Below, piece by piece: positions 34,328 through 43,672 of a stretch of 64,000 nt of DNA. The stretch covers positions 248,001 through 312,000 of the forward strand of contig NZ_JAGKSQ010000002.1 in assembly GCF_017939705.1 (NCBI RefSeq), given 5' to 3'. Position 1 is the stretch's first letter. Each line of letters begins with the position of its first letter. The notes under the pieces were generated by a model. The model ran no database searches and was not told the origin of the DNA. It saw nothing but the letters and a program-made list of their open reading frames with translations. Source of the DNA: Halalkalibacter suaedae (GTDB lineage: Bacteria; Bacillota; Bacilli; Bacillales; Bacillaceae_D). The translations under genes and the position numbers were made by a program.

Positions 34328-35113
34328 ATGGGAAGCTTTGAGCATTATAACAAGCATGTAGAAGAAATAAAAAATCAATTTTATCATCTTACAAAACACC
34401 AGTATTTGCAGACCTATTTACCAAGACCAGTGGTGGACGAAGATAAAATTCGTTTCTTATATGCAATGCTGAATGAGAATCTTTCGGAGAAGGATGCTCA
34501 GTTATTCACACTTTCTGCCTTACTCGTGCAGGCTGGTTTAGATATTCATGAGGAGGTCTCTCTTCATGAAGTTCAATCAGATTCATTAAGGAAAAAAAGG
34601 CAGTTAACGGTCTTAGCTGGTGATTATTATGTCGGACTTTATTATCACATGTTGGCTAAGCATAAACATGTTCCCCTTATACAAGTCATCAGCAATACCA
34701 TTCAAGAGATAAATGAAGTGAAAATGAATACGTATGAAAACCATGATCGAAAGTATGAAGATTTGGAAGAAACGGTCTCAATTATTGAAACAGGATTAAT
34801 GCAAAATATCGCAGATTACTTCGAACAAAGTGCCTGGAAAGAGTTGATTAAGGATTTCTTTTATTTAAAGAGATTGGTGAGTGAAAAATTAGAGTGGCTT
34901 TCTGGTAAAAAAACACCACTACTTAAATCAATCATTAAAGATACACTTCAATTAGAGGATGCTGTTGGGATTATTGAGCAAAAAGTAGAAGAAGTAAAGG
35001 ATCGTTTAATAAAAAATAGCAAAGCAGTTACTTCAATTGAAGCATTTATCACATGGCATATTGATCAAGTATCTGACCATGCATTTTATGAGAACGTTGC
35101 AAAGGGTGAGTAA
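34328..35113 (+). CDS. hepS: Heptaprenyl diphosphate synthase component I
   Basis: A 261-aa all-helical protein matching HepS (GerCA), the small regulatory subunit of heptaprenyl diphosphate synthase. It carries no DDxxD catalytic motif, as expected; the motif is in HepT, encoded 3 kb downstream. The pair makes the C35 side chain of menaquinone-7. GGGGGACAG lies upstream of the ATG. The genes hepS-menG-hepT are contiguous in B. subtilis, but here three extra quinone genes separate menG and hepT. Confidence 0.9.
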   Translation: MGSFEHYNKHVEEIKNQFYHLTKHQYLQTYLPRPVVDEDKIRFLYAMLNENLSEKDAQLFTLSALLVQAGLDIHEEVSLHEVQSDSLRKKRQLTVLAGDYYVGLYYHMLAKHKHVPLIQVISNTIQEINEVKMNTYENHDRKYEDLEETVSIIETGLMQNIADYFEQSAWKELIKDFFYLKRLVSEKLEWLSGKKTPLLKSIIKDTLQLEDAVGIIEQKVEEVKDRLIKNSKAVTSIEAFITWHIDQVSDHAFYENVAKGE

Positions 35114-35114
35114 G

Positions 35115-35825
35115 TTGGCACAATCAAAGGAAGAAAGAGTTCATCAAGTATTTGAATCAATTTATAAGAAATATGATCTTATGAATTCGGTCATTAGCTT
35201 TCAGCGTCATAAGGCGTGGCGGAAGGACACTATGAAGAGAATGAACGTACAAAAAGGAGACCATGCCCTAGATGTCTGTTGTGGAACAGCGGATTGGACA
35301 ATTGCCCTTGGCGAAGCTGTCGGAAGAAATGGACGAGTGGTTGGACTCGATTTCAGCAAAAATATGCTTAAAATAGGTGTGGAAAAAATTAAGGAACATC
35401 GACTAGAGCAGGTTGAGCTTGTCCATGGCAATGCGATGGATCTACCTTATGATTCTAATTCTTTCGACTATGTCACGATCGGATTTGGTCTTCGTAATGT
35501 CCCAGATTATATGCAAGTATTAAGAGAGTTACACCGAGTTGTTAAACCTGGTGGAATGGTTGTCTGTTTGGAGACGTCACAACCAACGATTCCAGTCTTT
35601 AAGCAACTATACTTTTTTTATTTCAGAAAGATCATGCCTGTTTTCGGTAAGCTATTTGCAAAAAGCTATGATGAATATTCTTGGTTACAGGAATCGACGA
35701 TGTCATTTCCTGACCGTAATAAACTTGCCCAAATGTTTAAAGAAGCTGGACTTACTCAAATAGAGGTAAAGGCTTATTCTGGTGGGGTTGCTGCTATGCA
35801 TTTAGGAGTGAAACCAACAAATTAA
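35115..35825 (+). CDS. menG: Demethylmenaquinone methyltransferase
   Basis: A 236-aa SAM-dependent methyltransferase of the UbiE/MenG family, which does the last step of menaquinone synthesis. The SAM motif is [14 protein letters not shown], followed by GLDFSKNML and [12 protein letters not shown] 35115 is chosen: it lies one base after the hepS stop with AGGGTGAG upstream, and the protein begins [13 protein letters not shown] as in the family. An upstream ATG at 35037 is inside hepS and lacks a site. Confidence 0.93.
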   Translation: MAQSKEERVHQVFESIYKKYDLMNSVISFQRHKAWRKDTMKRMNVQKGDHALDVCCGTADWTIALGEAVGRNGRVVGLDFSKNMLKIGVEKIKEHRLEQVELVHGNAMDLPYDSNSFDYVTIGFGLRNVPDYMQVLRELHRVVKPGGMVVCLETSQPTIPVFKQLYFFYFRKIMPVFGKLFAKSYDEYSWLQESTMSFPDRNKLAQMFKEAGLTQIEVKAYSGGVAAMHLGVKPTN

Positions 35826-35852
35826 TAGTAAGAAGAATGGGAGCCGATTCAA

Positions 35853-36716
35853 GTGCTTAAAAAATTAAAAATCATCTTAGAAATGATCAAATTTGAACAT
35901 ACTGTTTTTGCATTACCGTTCGCTTTCTTAGGAGCAATACTCGGATCTGCGATCATGAATGGTACATTTCCTTCTATCAACCAATGGATCTGGATCTCGC
36001 TCGCGATGGTTGGTGCTAGAAGTGCAGCGATGTCATTAAATCGCGTGATAGATGAACAAATTGATAAGAGAAATCCAAGAACGTCTAATCGGGCAATACC
36101 TGCGGGATTAATTTCAAGAATGGAAGTTTTGTTATTTATTATTGTTTCATTTGCTCTTTTATTTTATTCTGCCTTTCAATTAAATATGTTGGCTGTTTAT
36201 TTATTGCCGATAGCGGTCTTCTTTCTTGTCATTTATTCTTATACGAAGCGTTTCACATGGACATGCCATCTCATTTTAGGTGTAACAATTGGAATTGCCC
36301 CACTCGGAGGTTGGGTCGGAGCAACAGGAACATTGCCTGTAGAAGCATTCCTTTTGTTCTTGGCGGTTGCTCTATGGATTGCAGGATTTGATGTTATTTA
36401 TTCAACCCAAGACGCGGATTATGATAAAGAGCATCAACTTCACTCTATTCCAAGTCGTTTTGGAATTAAACATGCATTACTCATTGCCCGCTATTTACAT
36501 GTTGGTAGTTTTTTTGCTTTTTTAAGTTTGTTTTTTGTAACACCATTAGGTTGGATCTATTTCATTGGCGTGTTAATATCAGGAGCAATTCTCGTTTATG
36601 AACACTCTCTTGTTAAAGAGGATGATCTATCAAAGGTTCAAATAGCATTTTTCCCGATGAATGGTATCTTAAGTGTGGTCTTATTTGTTTTTGCTATTGG
36701 AGATGTTCTACTATGA
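35853..36716 (+). CDS. mqnP: UbiA-family prenyltransferase (probable MqnP of the futalosine pathway)
   Basis: A 287-aa polytopic membrane prenyltransferase. The two aspartate motifs are NRVIDEQIDKRNPRT and STQDADYDKEHQLHSIP, the sites for magnesium and prenyl diphosphate. It starts at GTG 35853 with GGGAG upstream and overlaps the next gene by four bases. Because it is joined to ubiX-like and mqnA genes and to heptaprenyl synthase, I read it as MqnP, which prenylates 1,4-dihydroxy-6-naphthoate, rather than MenA or UbiA of ubiquinone synthesis. That choice is inferred from context. Confidence 0.85.
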   Translation: MLKKLKIILEMIKFEHTVFALPFAFLGAILGSAIMNGTFPSINQWIWISLAMVGARSAAMSLNRVIDEQIDKRNPRTSNRAIPAGLISRMEVLLFIIVSFALLFYSAFQLNMLAVYLLPIAVFFLVIYSYTKRFTWTCHLILGVTIGIAPLGGWVGATGTLPVEAFLLFLAVALWIAGFDVIYSTQDADYDKEHQLHSIPSRFGIKHALLIARYLHVGSFFAFLSLFFVTPLGWIYFIGVLISGAILVYEHSLVKEDDLSKVQIAFFPMNGILSVVLFVFAIGDVLL

Positions 36717-37321
36717 GTCAATCGATAAAAGGTATTTATACTGTTGGAATTACTGGTGCAAGTGGTGCACAGTATGGTATTTATTTAGTTCAAGAGCTTC
36801 TAAGACAATCATATAAAGTCCATCTAGTGCTAACAGAAGCCTCCTGGCAAGTCTTTCGTGCTGAGTTGAACTTAGATACAACTAATCGTGATGCTGTCAT
36901 TGACAAGTTATTCGGTGGACTACCAGGTGAATTACACACTCATGATCTTCACGATTATACAGCTCCGATCGCAAGTGGTTCTTATCGAAATGACGGAATG
37001 ATTATTATTCCTTGTTCAATGGGAACTCTTGCAGGAATAGCGAATGGAGCATCTGGAAATCTTTTAGAACGGACAGCCGACGTCATGTTGAAGGAAAGAC
37101 GTAAGCTTGTCTTAGTTCCAAGGGAAACGCCTTTAAATGAACTGCATCTTGAGAACATGTTACGTGTATCAAAAGTAGGAGGGATTATCCTACCTGCAAT
37201 GCCTGGTTTTTATCATCAACCTAAAACAATGGATGATCTTATTAATTTCCTTGTCGGTAAGGCACTTGACAGTTTGGGTGTTGAACATCAACTGTTTACT
37301 AGATGGGGGGAAGAATCATGA
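36713..37321 (+). CDS. ubiX: UbiX-family flavin prenyltransferase
   Basis: A 202-aa flavoprotein that attaches dimethylallyl to FMN to make prenyl-FMN, the cofactor of UbiD decarboxylases. The N-terminal GITGASGAQYGIYLVQEL, the PCSMGTLAGIANGAS segment and the MLKERRKLVLVPRETPL motif are typical. It overlaps the prenyltransferase stop (ATGA) and the mqnA start. In the futalosine pathway a UbiX/UbiD pair (MqnM/MqnL) decarboxylates the prenylated naphthoate; a UbiD partner is not in the window. Confidence 0.92.
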   Translation: MSQSIKGIYTVGITGASGAQYGIYLVQELLRQSYKVHLVLTEASWQVFRAELNLDTTNRDAVIDKLFGGLPGELHTHDLHDYTAPIASGSYRNDGMIIIPCSMGTLAGIANGASGNLLERTADVMLKERRKLVLVPRETPLNELHLENMLRVSKVGGIILPAMPGFYHQPKTMDDLINFLVGKALDSLGVEHQLFTRWGEES

Positions 37322-38166
37322 GCCTAAGAATTGGAGAAATTTCCTATACAAACATCCTACCATTTTTTTATTATTTAGACCGTGATGAGTTAGCACGAAG
37401 AAACTATCAGTTCATTCCGCAAGTACCAGCCCAACTCAATCAAGCAATGGCAGATGATAGAGTTGATATCGGTGGGATTTCTTCATTTGCGTATGCAAAG
37501 CATGTTGATTCCTTTACCCTGTTGCCCAATTTATCTGTAACAACCTACGGGGCTGTTAATTCGATTTTTTTATTTTCAAAATTTCCAATTAACGAATTAG
37601 ATGGCAAAAAAGTTGCCCTTACATCTAGTTCTGAAACATCAATTCATTTATTGAAAATTATTCTTGATTATTTCTATAAACTGACTGTTTCCTATAATAT
37701 AGTAAAGCCAAATCTAGATGAAATGTTAAAGGATTATGATGCATGCTTGCTTATCGGGGATGACGCAATTACTGCTCGCCGTGAGCAATCTCCTGCTCTG
37801 TACACATATGATCTTGGTGAGATTTGGTATCAACAAACAGGTCTTCCGATGACTTTTGCTGTGTTTGCCGTCCGTAATGAAACGATTGAAACATTAACGA
37901 ATGAAGTAAATTATTTGTATAATTCCTTTTTAGATAGTAAAAATCAAAGTGAAAAGGATAAGTACCAACCGATGATTTCTGATATTATCAAATCACAGGG
38001 GGGGCCAAAACAGTTTTGGGAGATGTATTTCCATAATCTCTGTAATGACTTCGGTCCTGAGGAGCATAAAGGCCTCCTCTATTATTTCTATTTGAACAAG
38101 AAATTAAATTTTTTAGATAATGATATCAAGGAAATAAAAGTTTGGAATCCTGTCTTACAACGATAA
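37318..38166 (+). CDS. mqnA: Chorismate dehydratase MqnA
   Basis: A 282-aa protein of the MqnA/MqnD periplasmic-binding-protein-like fold. It begins LRIGEISYTNILPFFYYLD and contains GGISSFAYAKH and CLLIGDDAI segments typical of MqnA. It dehydrates chorismate to 3-enolpyruvylbenzoate, the first step of the futalosine menaquinone route. ATG 37318 is used (GGGGGG six bases upstream, ATGA overlap with ubiX); 37303 would add five residues. B. subtilis lacks this gene and uses the Men pathway. The chorismate comes from the aro genes downstream. Confidence 0.9.
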   Translation: MSLRIGEISYTNILPFFYYLDRDELARRNYQFIPQVPAQLNQAMADDRVDIGGISSFAYAKHVDSFTLLPNLSVTTYGAVNSIFLFSKFPINELDGKKVALTSSSETSIHLLKIILDYFYKLTVSYNIVKPNLDEMLKDYDACLLIGDDAITARREQSPALYTYDLGEIWYQQTGLPMTFAVFAVRNETIETLTNEVNYLYNSFLDSKNQSEKDKYQPMISDIIKSQGGPKQFWEMYFHNLCNDFGPEEHKGLLYYFYLNKKLNFLDNDIKEIKVWNPVLQR

Positions 38167-38248
38167 AAGGACTTGCCAGTATTCGATTTGGATGTTCTAA
38201 TTAATAAGATGAATGAAATGAAATCGTTAAGTGAATAAGGTGGACGAC

Positions 38249-39220
38249 ATGAAACTAGCTGAAATTTATATGCAATTCCAATCGGATATTACTATTATTG
38301 AAAACGAGCTAGAGGCAACAGTTAAGGCTAGAAATGACGTACTTTCTAAGGCGTCTATTCAACTGTTAAAAGCAGGGGGGAAACGAATTCGTCCTGTATT
38401 TGTCCTTCTCGCTGCTAAATTTGGTCATTATGATATAAATTCGTTAAAGCATATCGCTGTTCCGCTTGAGCTGATTCATATGGCTTCTCTCGTTCATGAT
38501 GATGTGATCGATGACGCAGACCTACGACGAGGTAGAGAGACGATCAAGTCACAATGGGATAACCGTGTTGCTATGTATACGGGAGATTTCATCTTTGGTA
38601 AAGCGTTAGAAACCTCTACCTATTTTGATAATCCACGTATCCATCAAATTTTGTCTCATGCAATGCTTGAAATGTGTTTAGGAGAAATTGAACAAATTCG
38701 TGATCAATATAATTGGCAACAGAACTTCCGTGTGTACTTAAGACGAATTAAACGTAAAACGGCTCTACTAATTGCTGTTAGCTGTCAGCTCGGAGCGATT
38801 GCTGCTAATGCTGATGTATTTGTTCAAAAACAGCTTTATAAATTCGGATATAATGTCGGAATGTCTTTTCAGATCACTGATGATATATTAGACTTTGTTG
38901 GTACTGAAAAACAACTTGGAAAGCCAGCTGGTGGAGATTTACTACAAGGAAATGTAACACTGCCAGCACTCTATGTTATGCATCATGACCCTAAAATGAA
39001 AAAGTTGATTGAGGATCTTTTGTCCTCGGAATCACCAAACGAGACTGAGATTGGCCCAATTATTGAAATGATTAAAAACTCTGAGGCGATTAATTATTCT
39101 GTTAAGATTAGTGATCAGTATCTAAGTAAGGCATTTGACGCATTAGATAAATTACCTGACCAAATTGAAAAGAAATATTTACATGAAATCGCTGCATACA
39201 TAGGTAAACGAAAATTTTGA
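38249..39220 (+). CDS. hepT: Heptaprenyl diphosphate synthase component II
   Basis: A 323-aa trans-isoprenyl diphosphate synthase catalytic subunit. The first aspartate-rich motif DDVID is at residues 84-88 followed by DLRRG, and the second motif is DDILD within QITDDILDFVGT. It condenses farnesyl diphosphate with IPP to C35 together with HepS. ATG 38249 has AAGGTGG seven bases upstream. The TGA stop is part of the terminator stem. Confidence 0.95.
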   Translation: MKLAEIYMQFQSDITIIENELEATVKARNDVLSKASIQLLKAGGKRIRPVFVLLAAKFGHYDINSLKHIAVPLELIHMASLVHDDVIDDADLRRGRETIKSQWDNRVAMYTGDFIFGKALETSTYFDNPRIHQILSHAMLEMCLGEIEQIRDQYNWQQNFRVYLRRIKRKTALLIAVSCQLGAIAANADVFVQKQLYKFGYNVGMSFQITDDILDFVGTEKQLGKPAGGDLLQGNVTLPALYVMHHDPKMKKLIEDLLSSESPNETEIGPIIEMIKNSEAINYSVKISDQYLSKAFDALDKLPDQIEKKYLHEIAAYIGKRKF

Positions 39221-39276
39221 AGGTTAGTGAAAAAGGTATGTTTTTCCCCTTTTTCACTGGCCTTCTCTACTTTTTT
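39219..39276 (+). terminator. Intrinsic terminator overlapping the hepT stop
   Basis: Eighteen-bp stem (39219-39236 with 39248-39265, two G-T pairs) and a T-rich tail ending in six T. The stop codon lies at the base of the stem. Confidence 0.85.
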
Positions 39277-39298
39277 GCCCGTTCCCTTCACTTTGTGA

Positions 39299-39327
39299 TT
39301 GTGGCTTAACAAGTCGTTTGCTATACT
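39299..39327 (+). promoter_or_regulatory. SigA promoter for ndk-cheR
   Basis: TTGTGG at 39299 and TATACT at 39322 with 17-base spacing, 32 bases before ndk. Confidence 0.6.
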
Positions 39328-39359
39328 TAACTGTATGAATCAATAAGGGGTGTTAGTAG

Positions 39360-39806
39360 ATGGAACGTACATATGTAATGGTAAAGCCAGACGGGGTTCA
39401 ACGTAATTTAATTGGAGATATTATTTCGCGTTGGGAAAAGAAAGGGTTTACATTGATTGCTGCTAAATTAACAACACTATCCAAAGAAAAGGCAGAGCTT
39501 CATTACGCCGAACATGTCGGACAACCTTTTTTTGAAAACTTAGTTCGTTTCATAACATCAGGACCGGTATTTGCGATGGTATGGGAAGGTGCAGATGTAG
39601 TGAGTACCTCTCGTCTAATGATAGGAAAGACTAATCCCGCTGAAGCTACACCTGGCACGGTAAGAGGGGATTATGGAGTAAAGATTCCTAATAACATTAT
39701 CCACGGTTCTGATTCACCAGAAAGTGCAAATCGTGAGATATCGATCTTCTTTGATGAGAGTGAATTAAATGATTATGTAAAATCAGGCAACGAATGGATA
39801 TACTAA
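39360..39806 (+). CDS. ndk: Nucleoside diphosphate kinase
   Basis: A 148-aa enzyme that balances nucleoside triphosphate pools. The N-terminus [18 protein letters not shown] and the active-site [12 protein letters not shown] with phospho-acceptor His115 are intact. AAGGGGTG lies upstream of the ATG. It keeps the B. subtilis order hepT-ndk-cheR and has its own promoter after the hepT terminator. Confidence 0.97.
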   Translation: MERTYVMVKPDGVQRNLIGDIISRWEKKGFTLIAAKLTTLSKEKAELHYAEHVGQPFFENLVRFITSGPVFAMVWEGADVVSTSRLMIGKTNPAEATPGTVRGDYGVKIPNNIIHGSDSPESANREISIFFDESELNDYVKSGNEWIY

Positions 39807-39838
39807 ACGTGGTTGAATAGCTGACTGGAGAGACATAC

Positions 39839-40624
39839 ATGAATAACAATGATTATGAGCAATTTATTATTAATATAAAAAATAGAACTGCGATTGATTT
39901 GTCCTTATATAAAGAGGCTCAGATGAAGAGGCGATTAACATCCTTACATGAAAAAAGGGGCTTTCAAACTTTTGCAGACTATTATCGTGCCATGAGTAAT
40001 GACGAGGATTTATTTAACGAATTTCTTGAGAGAATGACGATTAATGTCTCAGAATTTTTTAGGAATGCAAATCGCTGGGACGTCCTTGAAAAGAAAATAT
40101 TACCTCGATTGCTTAAAGAAAATAGCCGTCCAAAAATTTGGAGTGCAGCTTGTTCTACAGGGGAAGAGCCCTATACATTAGCAATGATCATGGCTCAGTT
40201 TATGCCCCTTTCTCAAGTGTCTATTTTCGCTACGGACTTAGATCGAATGATTCTAGAAAGAGCTAAATTAGGACTCTATACGGATCGTTCTTTAAAAGAA
40301 CTTCCGCAGTCCTATTTAACCAAGTATTTTGATAAGGATCCAATGGGCTACAAAGTGAACCAAGAGGTTAAAAATGCAGTAAAGTTTAAACAACAGAACC
40401 TTTTAGCCGATCGATTTGAAGATAAGTATGATTTAATTGTCTGTAGAAATGTTATGATTTATTTTACAGAGGAAGCTAAAAACGAGCTTTATCATAAATT
40501 TAGTCGTGCATTAAGACCTGGAGGGGTCTTGTTTGTAGGAAGTACAGAGCAAATTTTTAACCCTGCAACATATCATTTTGAAACAGAAGATACATTTTTC
40601 TATAAAAAAGTCGGTATACAATAA
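39839..40624 (+). CDS. cheR: Chemotaxis protein methyltransferase CheR
   Basis: A 261-aa SAM-dependent methyltransferase that methylates glutamates of chemoreceptors. It has the small N-terminal helical domain (about 1-75) and the catalytic domain with [15 protein letters not shown] (SAM motif) and [19 protein letters not shown] precedes the ATG. It is followed by a terminator, so it ends the ndk-cheR unit. Together with motI it shows that the organism is flagellated. Confidence 0.95.
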   Translation: MNNNDYEQFIINIKNRTAIDLSLYKEAQMKRRLTSLHEKRGFQTFADYYRAMSNDEDLFNEFLERMTINVSEFFRNANRWDVLEKKILPRLLKENSRPKIWSAACSTGEEPYTLAMIMAQFMPLSQVSIFATDLDRMILERAKLGLYTDRSLKELPQSYLTKYFDKDPMGYKVNQEVKNAVKFKQQNLLADRFEDKYDLIVCRNVMIYFTEEAKNELYHKFSRALRPGGVLFVGSTEQIFNPATYHFETEDTFFYKKVGIQ

Positions 40625-40654
40625 AACTCACAATTTGTTTGTGAGTTTTTTTTT
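40623..40654 (+). terminator. Intrinsic terminator after cheR
   Basis: Eleven-bp stem AAAACTCACAA / TTGTGAGTTTT overlapping the cheR stop, with a tract of nine T. Confidence 0.9.
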
Positions 40655-40738
40655 CTTAGACGAAAGTGATTTGTTTTGATAGAATAATACAAATAACAAA
40701 ATGTTCTAAATTTTTTACGAGACAGTTATTCGATATCA

Positions 40739-40747
40739 TGTTATAAT
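40739..40747 (+). promoter_or_regulatory. Extended -10 promoter for the aroF supraoperon
   Basis: TGT directly followed by perfect TATAAT at 40742-40747, about 53 bases before aroF. The -35 is weak. Confidence 0.6.
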
Positions 40748-40799
40748 TTAACGCATAAAAGCGATAAAGAGAATTGGGTTAAAAATTGGAGGAGTAAAG

Positions 40800-41972
40800 A
40801 TGAGATACTTAACAGCTGGAGAGTCACATGGTCCACAATTAACAACGATTATTGAAGGAATTCCTGCACAATTAGAGTTACTTGCAGAAGACATTAATGG
40901 AGAGCTTGCGAGACGTCAGGGTGGATACGGACGAGGAAGAAGAATGCAAATTGAAAAAGACCAAGTCCAAATCTTAAGTGGAGTTAGACATGGACGCACA
41001 ACTGGGGCACCAATTGCACTAGTTGTTGAAAATAAAGATTGGACGCATTGGACAAAAATTATGGGTGCAGAACCAATTGATGAAGAGGCAGAAAAAGAAG
41101 TGAAACGTAAATTGACTCGCCCTCGCCCTGGACATGCAGATTTAAACGGAGCGATTAAGTATGGTCATAGAGATATGCGAAATGTGCTAGAACGCTCGTC
41201 TGCACGAGAAACGACGGTTCGTGTAGCAGCAGGGGCTGTTGCTAAAAAGCTACTTTCTGAATTTGGTATTAAGGTTGGTGGACATGTTCTTGAGATTGGG
41301 GGCGTGAAAGCAGAGAATATTTCCTACGATTCAGTCGAGGATTTGCAAACACGTTCTGAAGCATCTCAAGTTCGCTGTTTAGATGAGAATGCTAGTGTCA
41401 AAATGATGGAAGCGATCGATCAAGCAAAGCAAGATGGTGATTCAATCGGTGGAATTGTTGAAGTTGTCATTGAAAATGTACCAATTGGTCTTGGTAGCCA
41501 TGTTCAGTATGATCGCAAGCTTGATGCGAAAATCGCCGCTGCCGTTATGAGTATTAATGCATTCAAAGGTGTGGAAATTGGTATTGGGTTTGAGGCAGCA
41601 CGATTACCGGGCAGTCAAGTTCATGATGAAATTATCTGGGATGAGGAAAAGGGGTACACACGTCGTACAAACCGTCTAGGAGGATTTGAAGGTGGAATGA
41701 CAACTGGTATGCCAATTGTAGTCAAAGGCGTAATGAAGCCTATCCCAACCCTTTACAAGCCACTTCAAAGTGTTGATATCGATTCAAAGGAACCTTTTGC
41801 AGCAAGTATCGAACGATCAGATAGCTGTGCTGTACCAGCAGCCGCGGTAGTTGCAGAAGCTGTTGTTGCATGGGAAGTCGCTAATGCAATACTAGAAACT
41901 TTTGGTCACGATAAGATGAGCACAATTCAAGCTACTGTAGATCGCCATAAGGAAGAAGCGAGGACGTTTTAA
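40800..41972 (+). CDS. aroF: Chorismate synthase
   Basis: A 390-aa FMN-dependent enzyme that converts 5-enolpyruvylshikimate-3-phosphate to chorismate, the branch point for tryptophan, tyrosine, phenylalanine, folate and, here, menaquinone via MqnA. Signature segments are [46 protein letters not shown] and [25 protein letters not shown] precedes the ATG. It is the first gene of the aromatic supraoperon, as in B. subtilis (aroF there; aroC in E. coli). Confidence 0.97.
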   Translation: MRYLTAGESHGPQLTTIIEGIPAQLELLAEDINGELARRQGGYGRGRRMQIEKDQVQILSGVRHGRTTGAPIALVVENKDWTHWTKIMGAEPIDEEAEKEVKRKLTRPRPGHADLNGAIKYGHRDMRNVLERSSARETTVRVAAGAVAKKLLSEFGIKVGGHVLEIGGVKAENISYDSVEDLQTRSEASQVRCLDENASVKMMEAIDQAKQDGDSIGGIVEVVIENVPIGLGSHVQYDRKLDAKIAAAVMSINAFKGVEIGIGFEAARLPGSQVHDEIIWDEEKGYTRRTNRLGGFEGGMTTGMPIVVKGVMKPIPTLYKPLQSVDIDSKEPFAASIERSDSCAVPAAAVVAEAVVAWEVANAILETFGHDKMSTIQATVDRHKEEARTF

Positions 41973-43069
41973 TGAAAAAGGTTGAAATTAGAGCTGCATC
42001 AAAAACATATCAAGTGTTTATCGGAAGTGGGCTCCGTCATCAAATTGGTTCCCAGCTAAAGAGCATTCTATCTCAACCGCCTTCCTCTATTTTCATTATT
42101 TCTGATACAAATGTTGCACCAAAATACTTAGACGATGTGAAAGCTAGCTTTGATAAGGAATTATCAGTATTTGATTATGTGATAAAAAGTGGGGAAGCTT
42201 CAAAGTCTTTTCAAGTCTATGAGGATGTGCTAACAAAAGCACTTGAAAGTAATCTGGATCGCAAATCGGTTGTAATTGCACTCGGTGGCGGTGTTGTTGG
42301 AGATCTGGCTGGTTTTGTTGCTGCGACGTATATGAGAGGAATTCGATTTGTTCAAGTCCCTACAACATTACTCGCACATGATAGTAGTGTTGGTGGGAAG
42401 GTGGCCATCAATCATCCATTAGGTAAAAATATGATTGGAAGTTTTCATCAGCCAGAAGTTGTTTTCTATGACACGGAAACACTTTATTCCTTACCAAAAA
42501 GAGAGTGGCGATCTGGCTTTGCTGAAGTGATCAAACACGGGTTTATCCGTAATCGCCGATTTCTTGAAGAGCTTGAACGCGACTGGACCTCTTTTGAAAA
42601 CATCCCGATTGAGCAGTTGAATACAATGCTAGAAAAGTCAATTTCGGTCAAAGCTGATGTGGTAGCTGAGGATGAAAAGGAACTAGGTGTAAGAGCTCAT
42701 CTTAATTTAGGTCACACTCTTGGTCATGCATTAGAAGCTGAGCTTGGATATGGTGTTATGACTCACGGAGAAGCCGTTGCAATTGGAATTTTATATGCAA
42801 TGAGATTAAGTGAAGAAATTAATCAAATTGATTTGAATATTCCTCACTATGAAGAATGGTTCAGACGATTAGGATATGAAACAAGAATCCCTGCCTCTTT
42901 AAAAGGTGAAAAGTTATTAAAAACCATGAGTCAGGACAAAAAGGTAGAAGCAGGAACGATACGCATGGTTTTACTAGAGAAGATTGGTCAGGCAACTGTA
43001 ACTAATATTCCTCCTGACATCATATTAGCATTGATTGAAGAACGAATGGAGGAGGGATCACGTGGTTAG
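41972..43069 (+). CDS. aroB: 3-Dehydroquinate synthase
   Basis: A 365-aa NAD- and metal-dependent enzyme of the shikimate pathway. It has GGGVVGDLAGFVAATYMRG, the VPTTLLAHDSSVGGK motif and the metal ligand region HLNLGHTLGHALE. The ATG overlaps the last base of the aroF stop (TAATG), so the two are coupled. It ends eight bases inside aroH. Confidence 0.97.
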   Translation: MKKVEIRAASKTYQVFIGSGLRHQIGSQLKSILSQPPSSIFIISDTNVAPKYLDDVKASFDKELSVFDYVIKSGEASKSFQVYEDVLTKALESNLDRKSVVIALGGGVVGDLAGFVAATYMRGIRFVQVPTTLLAHDSSVGGKVAINHPLGKNMIGSFHQPEVVFYDTETLYSLPKREWRSGFAEVIKHGFIRNRRFLEELERDWTSFENIPIEQLNTMLEKSISVKADVVAEDEKELGVRAHLNLGHTLGHALEAELGYGVMTHGEAVAIGILYAMRLSEEINQIDLNIPHYEEWFRRLGYETRIPASLKGEKLLKTMSQDKKVEAGTIRMVLLEKIGQATVTNIPPDIILALIEERMEEGSRG

Positions 43070-43433
43070 AGGAATTAGAGGGGCAACTACAATTGCAACA
43101 AATACAGAGCAAGAAATATCCCATGCTTCATTAGAACTTGTAAGGGAATTGATAAATAAAAATAAGATAGAGCCAGAACAAGTGGCCCACGTATTATTTA
43201 CCGTAACTTCAGATGTTTCAGCAGCATTTCCTGCCAAAGTCTTGCGTGAAATCTCAGGGTGGTCATTTGTTCCAGTAGTCTGTGCACAAGAGATTCCAGT
43301 TCCTGGAAGCCTACCGCTATGTATAAGAGTATTGATGACTGTTAATACAGACGAAAGCCAAGAAAATATTTCTCATGTCTATTTGAAGGATGCTGTTAAG
43401 CTTAGACCAGATTTGGCCTTGACTAAAGAGTAA
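43062..43433 (+). CDS. aroH: Chorismate mutase, AroH type
   Basis: A 123-aa monofunctional chorismate mutase of the trimeric B. subtilis AroH fold, making prephenate. Conserved residues include RGIRGATTIATN at the start (Arg7 equivalent) and FPAKVLREISGW and the PLCIRVLMTVN strand carrying the active-site Arg. The start is GTG 43062 with GGAGGAGGG upstream; the ATG at 43035 lies inside aroB without a site. The trp promoter overlaps its last codons. Confidence 0.93.
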   Translation: MVRGIRGATTIATNTEQEISHASLELVRELINKNKIEPEQVAHVLFTVTSDVSAAFPAKVLREISGWSFVPVVCAQEIPVPGSLPLCIRVLMTVNTDESQENISHVYLKDAVKLRPDLALTKE

Positions 43434-43447
43434 TAACAGAGTAGACT
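43419..43447 (+). promoter_or_regulatory. trp promoter inside the end of aroH
   Basis: TTGACT at 43419 and TAGACT at 43442 with exactly 17 bases between. The predicted start near 43454 gives a trpE leader of about 219 bases, close to the 203-base leader of B. subtilis. Confidence 0.6.
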
Positions 43448-43573
43448 TGGGTCAGATGAGATGAAGGGATAGCCCTTCTAGCCTAGAGCTTAGAGAAGCA
43501 CGTAATTAATGAGAAGAGAATGAGATTGAGCTGAGGAGAGCTGAGTTTAGTTGAGGGAATAGTAATCTATAAT

Positions 43574-43607
43574 CCCCCTAATTCAATTATGGTTTAGGGG
43601 GTTTCTC
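43574..43607 (+). terminator. trp attenuator terminator
   Basis: Stem of five C-G pairs plus TAA/TTA with a 12-base loop, followed by TTTCTCT. Its 5' arm is shared with the antiterminator. Confidence 0.85.
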
Positions 43608-43642
43608 TATAAAAATGTGTATTCGTTCTCCCCTCCCACTCG

Positions 43643-43672
43643 TTTCATTCATTCCAAAAGGAGTGAAAGAAA
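43643..43672 (+). promoter_or_regulatory. Hairpin sequestering the trpE ribosome binding site
   Basis: Thirteen-base arms 43643-43655 and 43660-43672 pair with one A-A mismatch and one G-T pair around an AAAA loop. The right arm contains the whole AGGAGTG site and ends at the base before the trpE ATG. Confidence 0.65.

Larger units (their letters stand above)
43454..43672 (+). promoter_or_regulatory. TRAP-controlled trp leader (attenuator)
   Basis: A 5' hairpin GAAGGG-ATAG-CCCTTC is at 43463-43478. Ten GAG/UAG triplets spaced by 2-4 bases start at 43511, 43516, 43522, 43528, 43533, 43538, 43543, 43548, 43553 and 43560. A terminator CCCCCTAA (43574-43581) / TTAGGGGG (43594-43601) with TTTCTCT follows. 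GGGA..TAG (43555-43562) can pair with CTA..TCCC (43567-43576) as the antiterminator, overlapping both the last triplets and the terminator. TRAP-tryptophan should mask the triplets and favour termination. Confidence 0.93.

Noticed and set aside
43511-43562. GAG/TAG repeats as a simple-sequence or mobile repeat
   Set aside because: Spacing, overlap with the terminator and position before trpE fit a TRAP binding site, so it is listed as regulatory.
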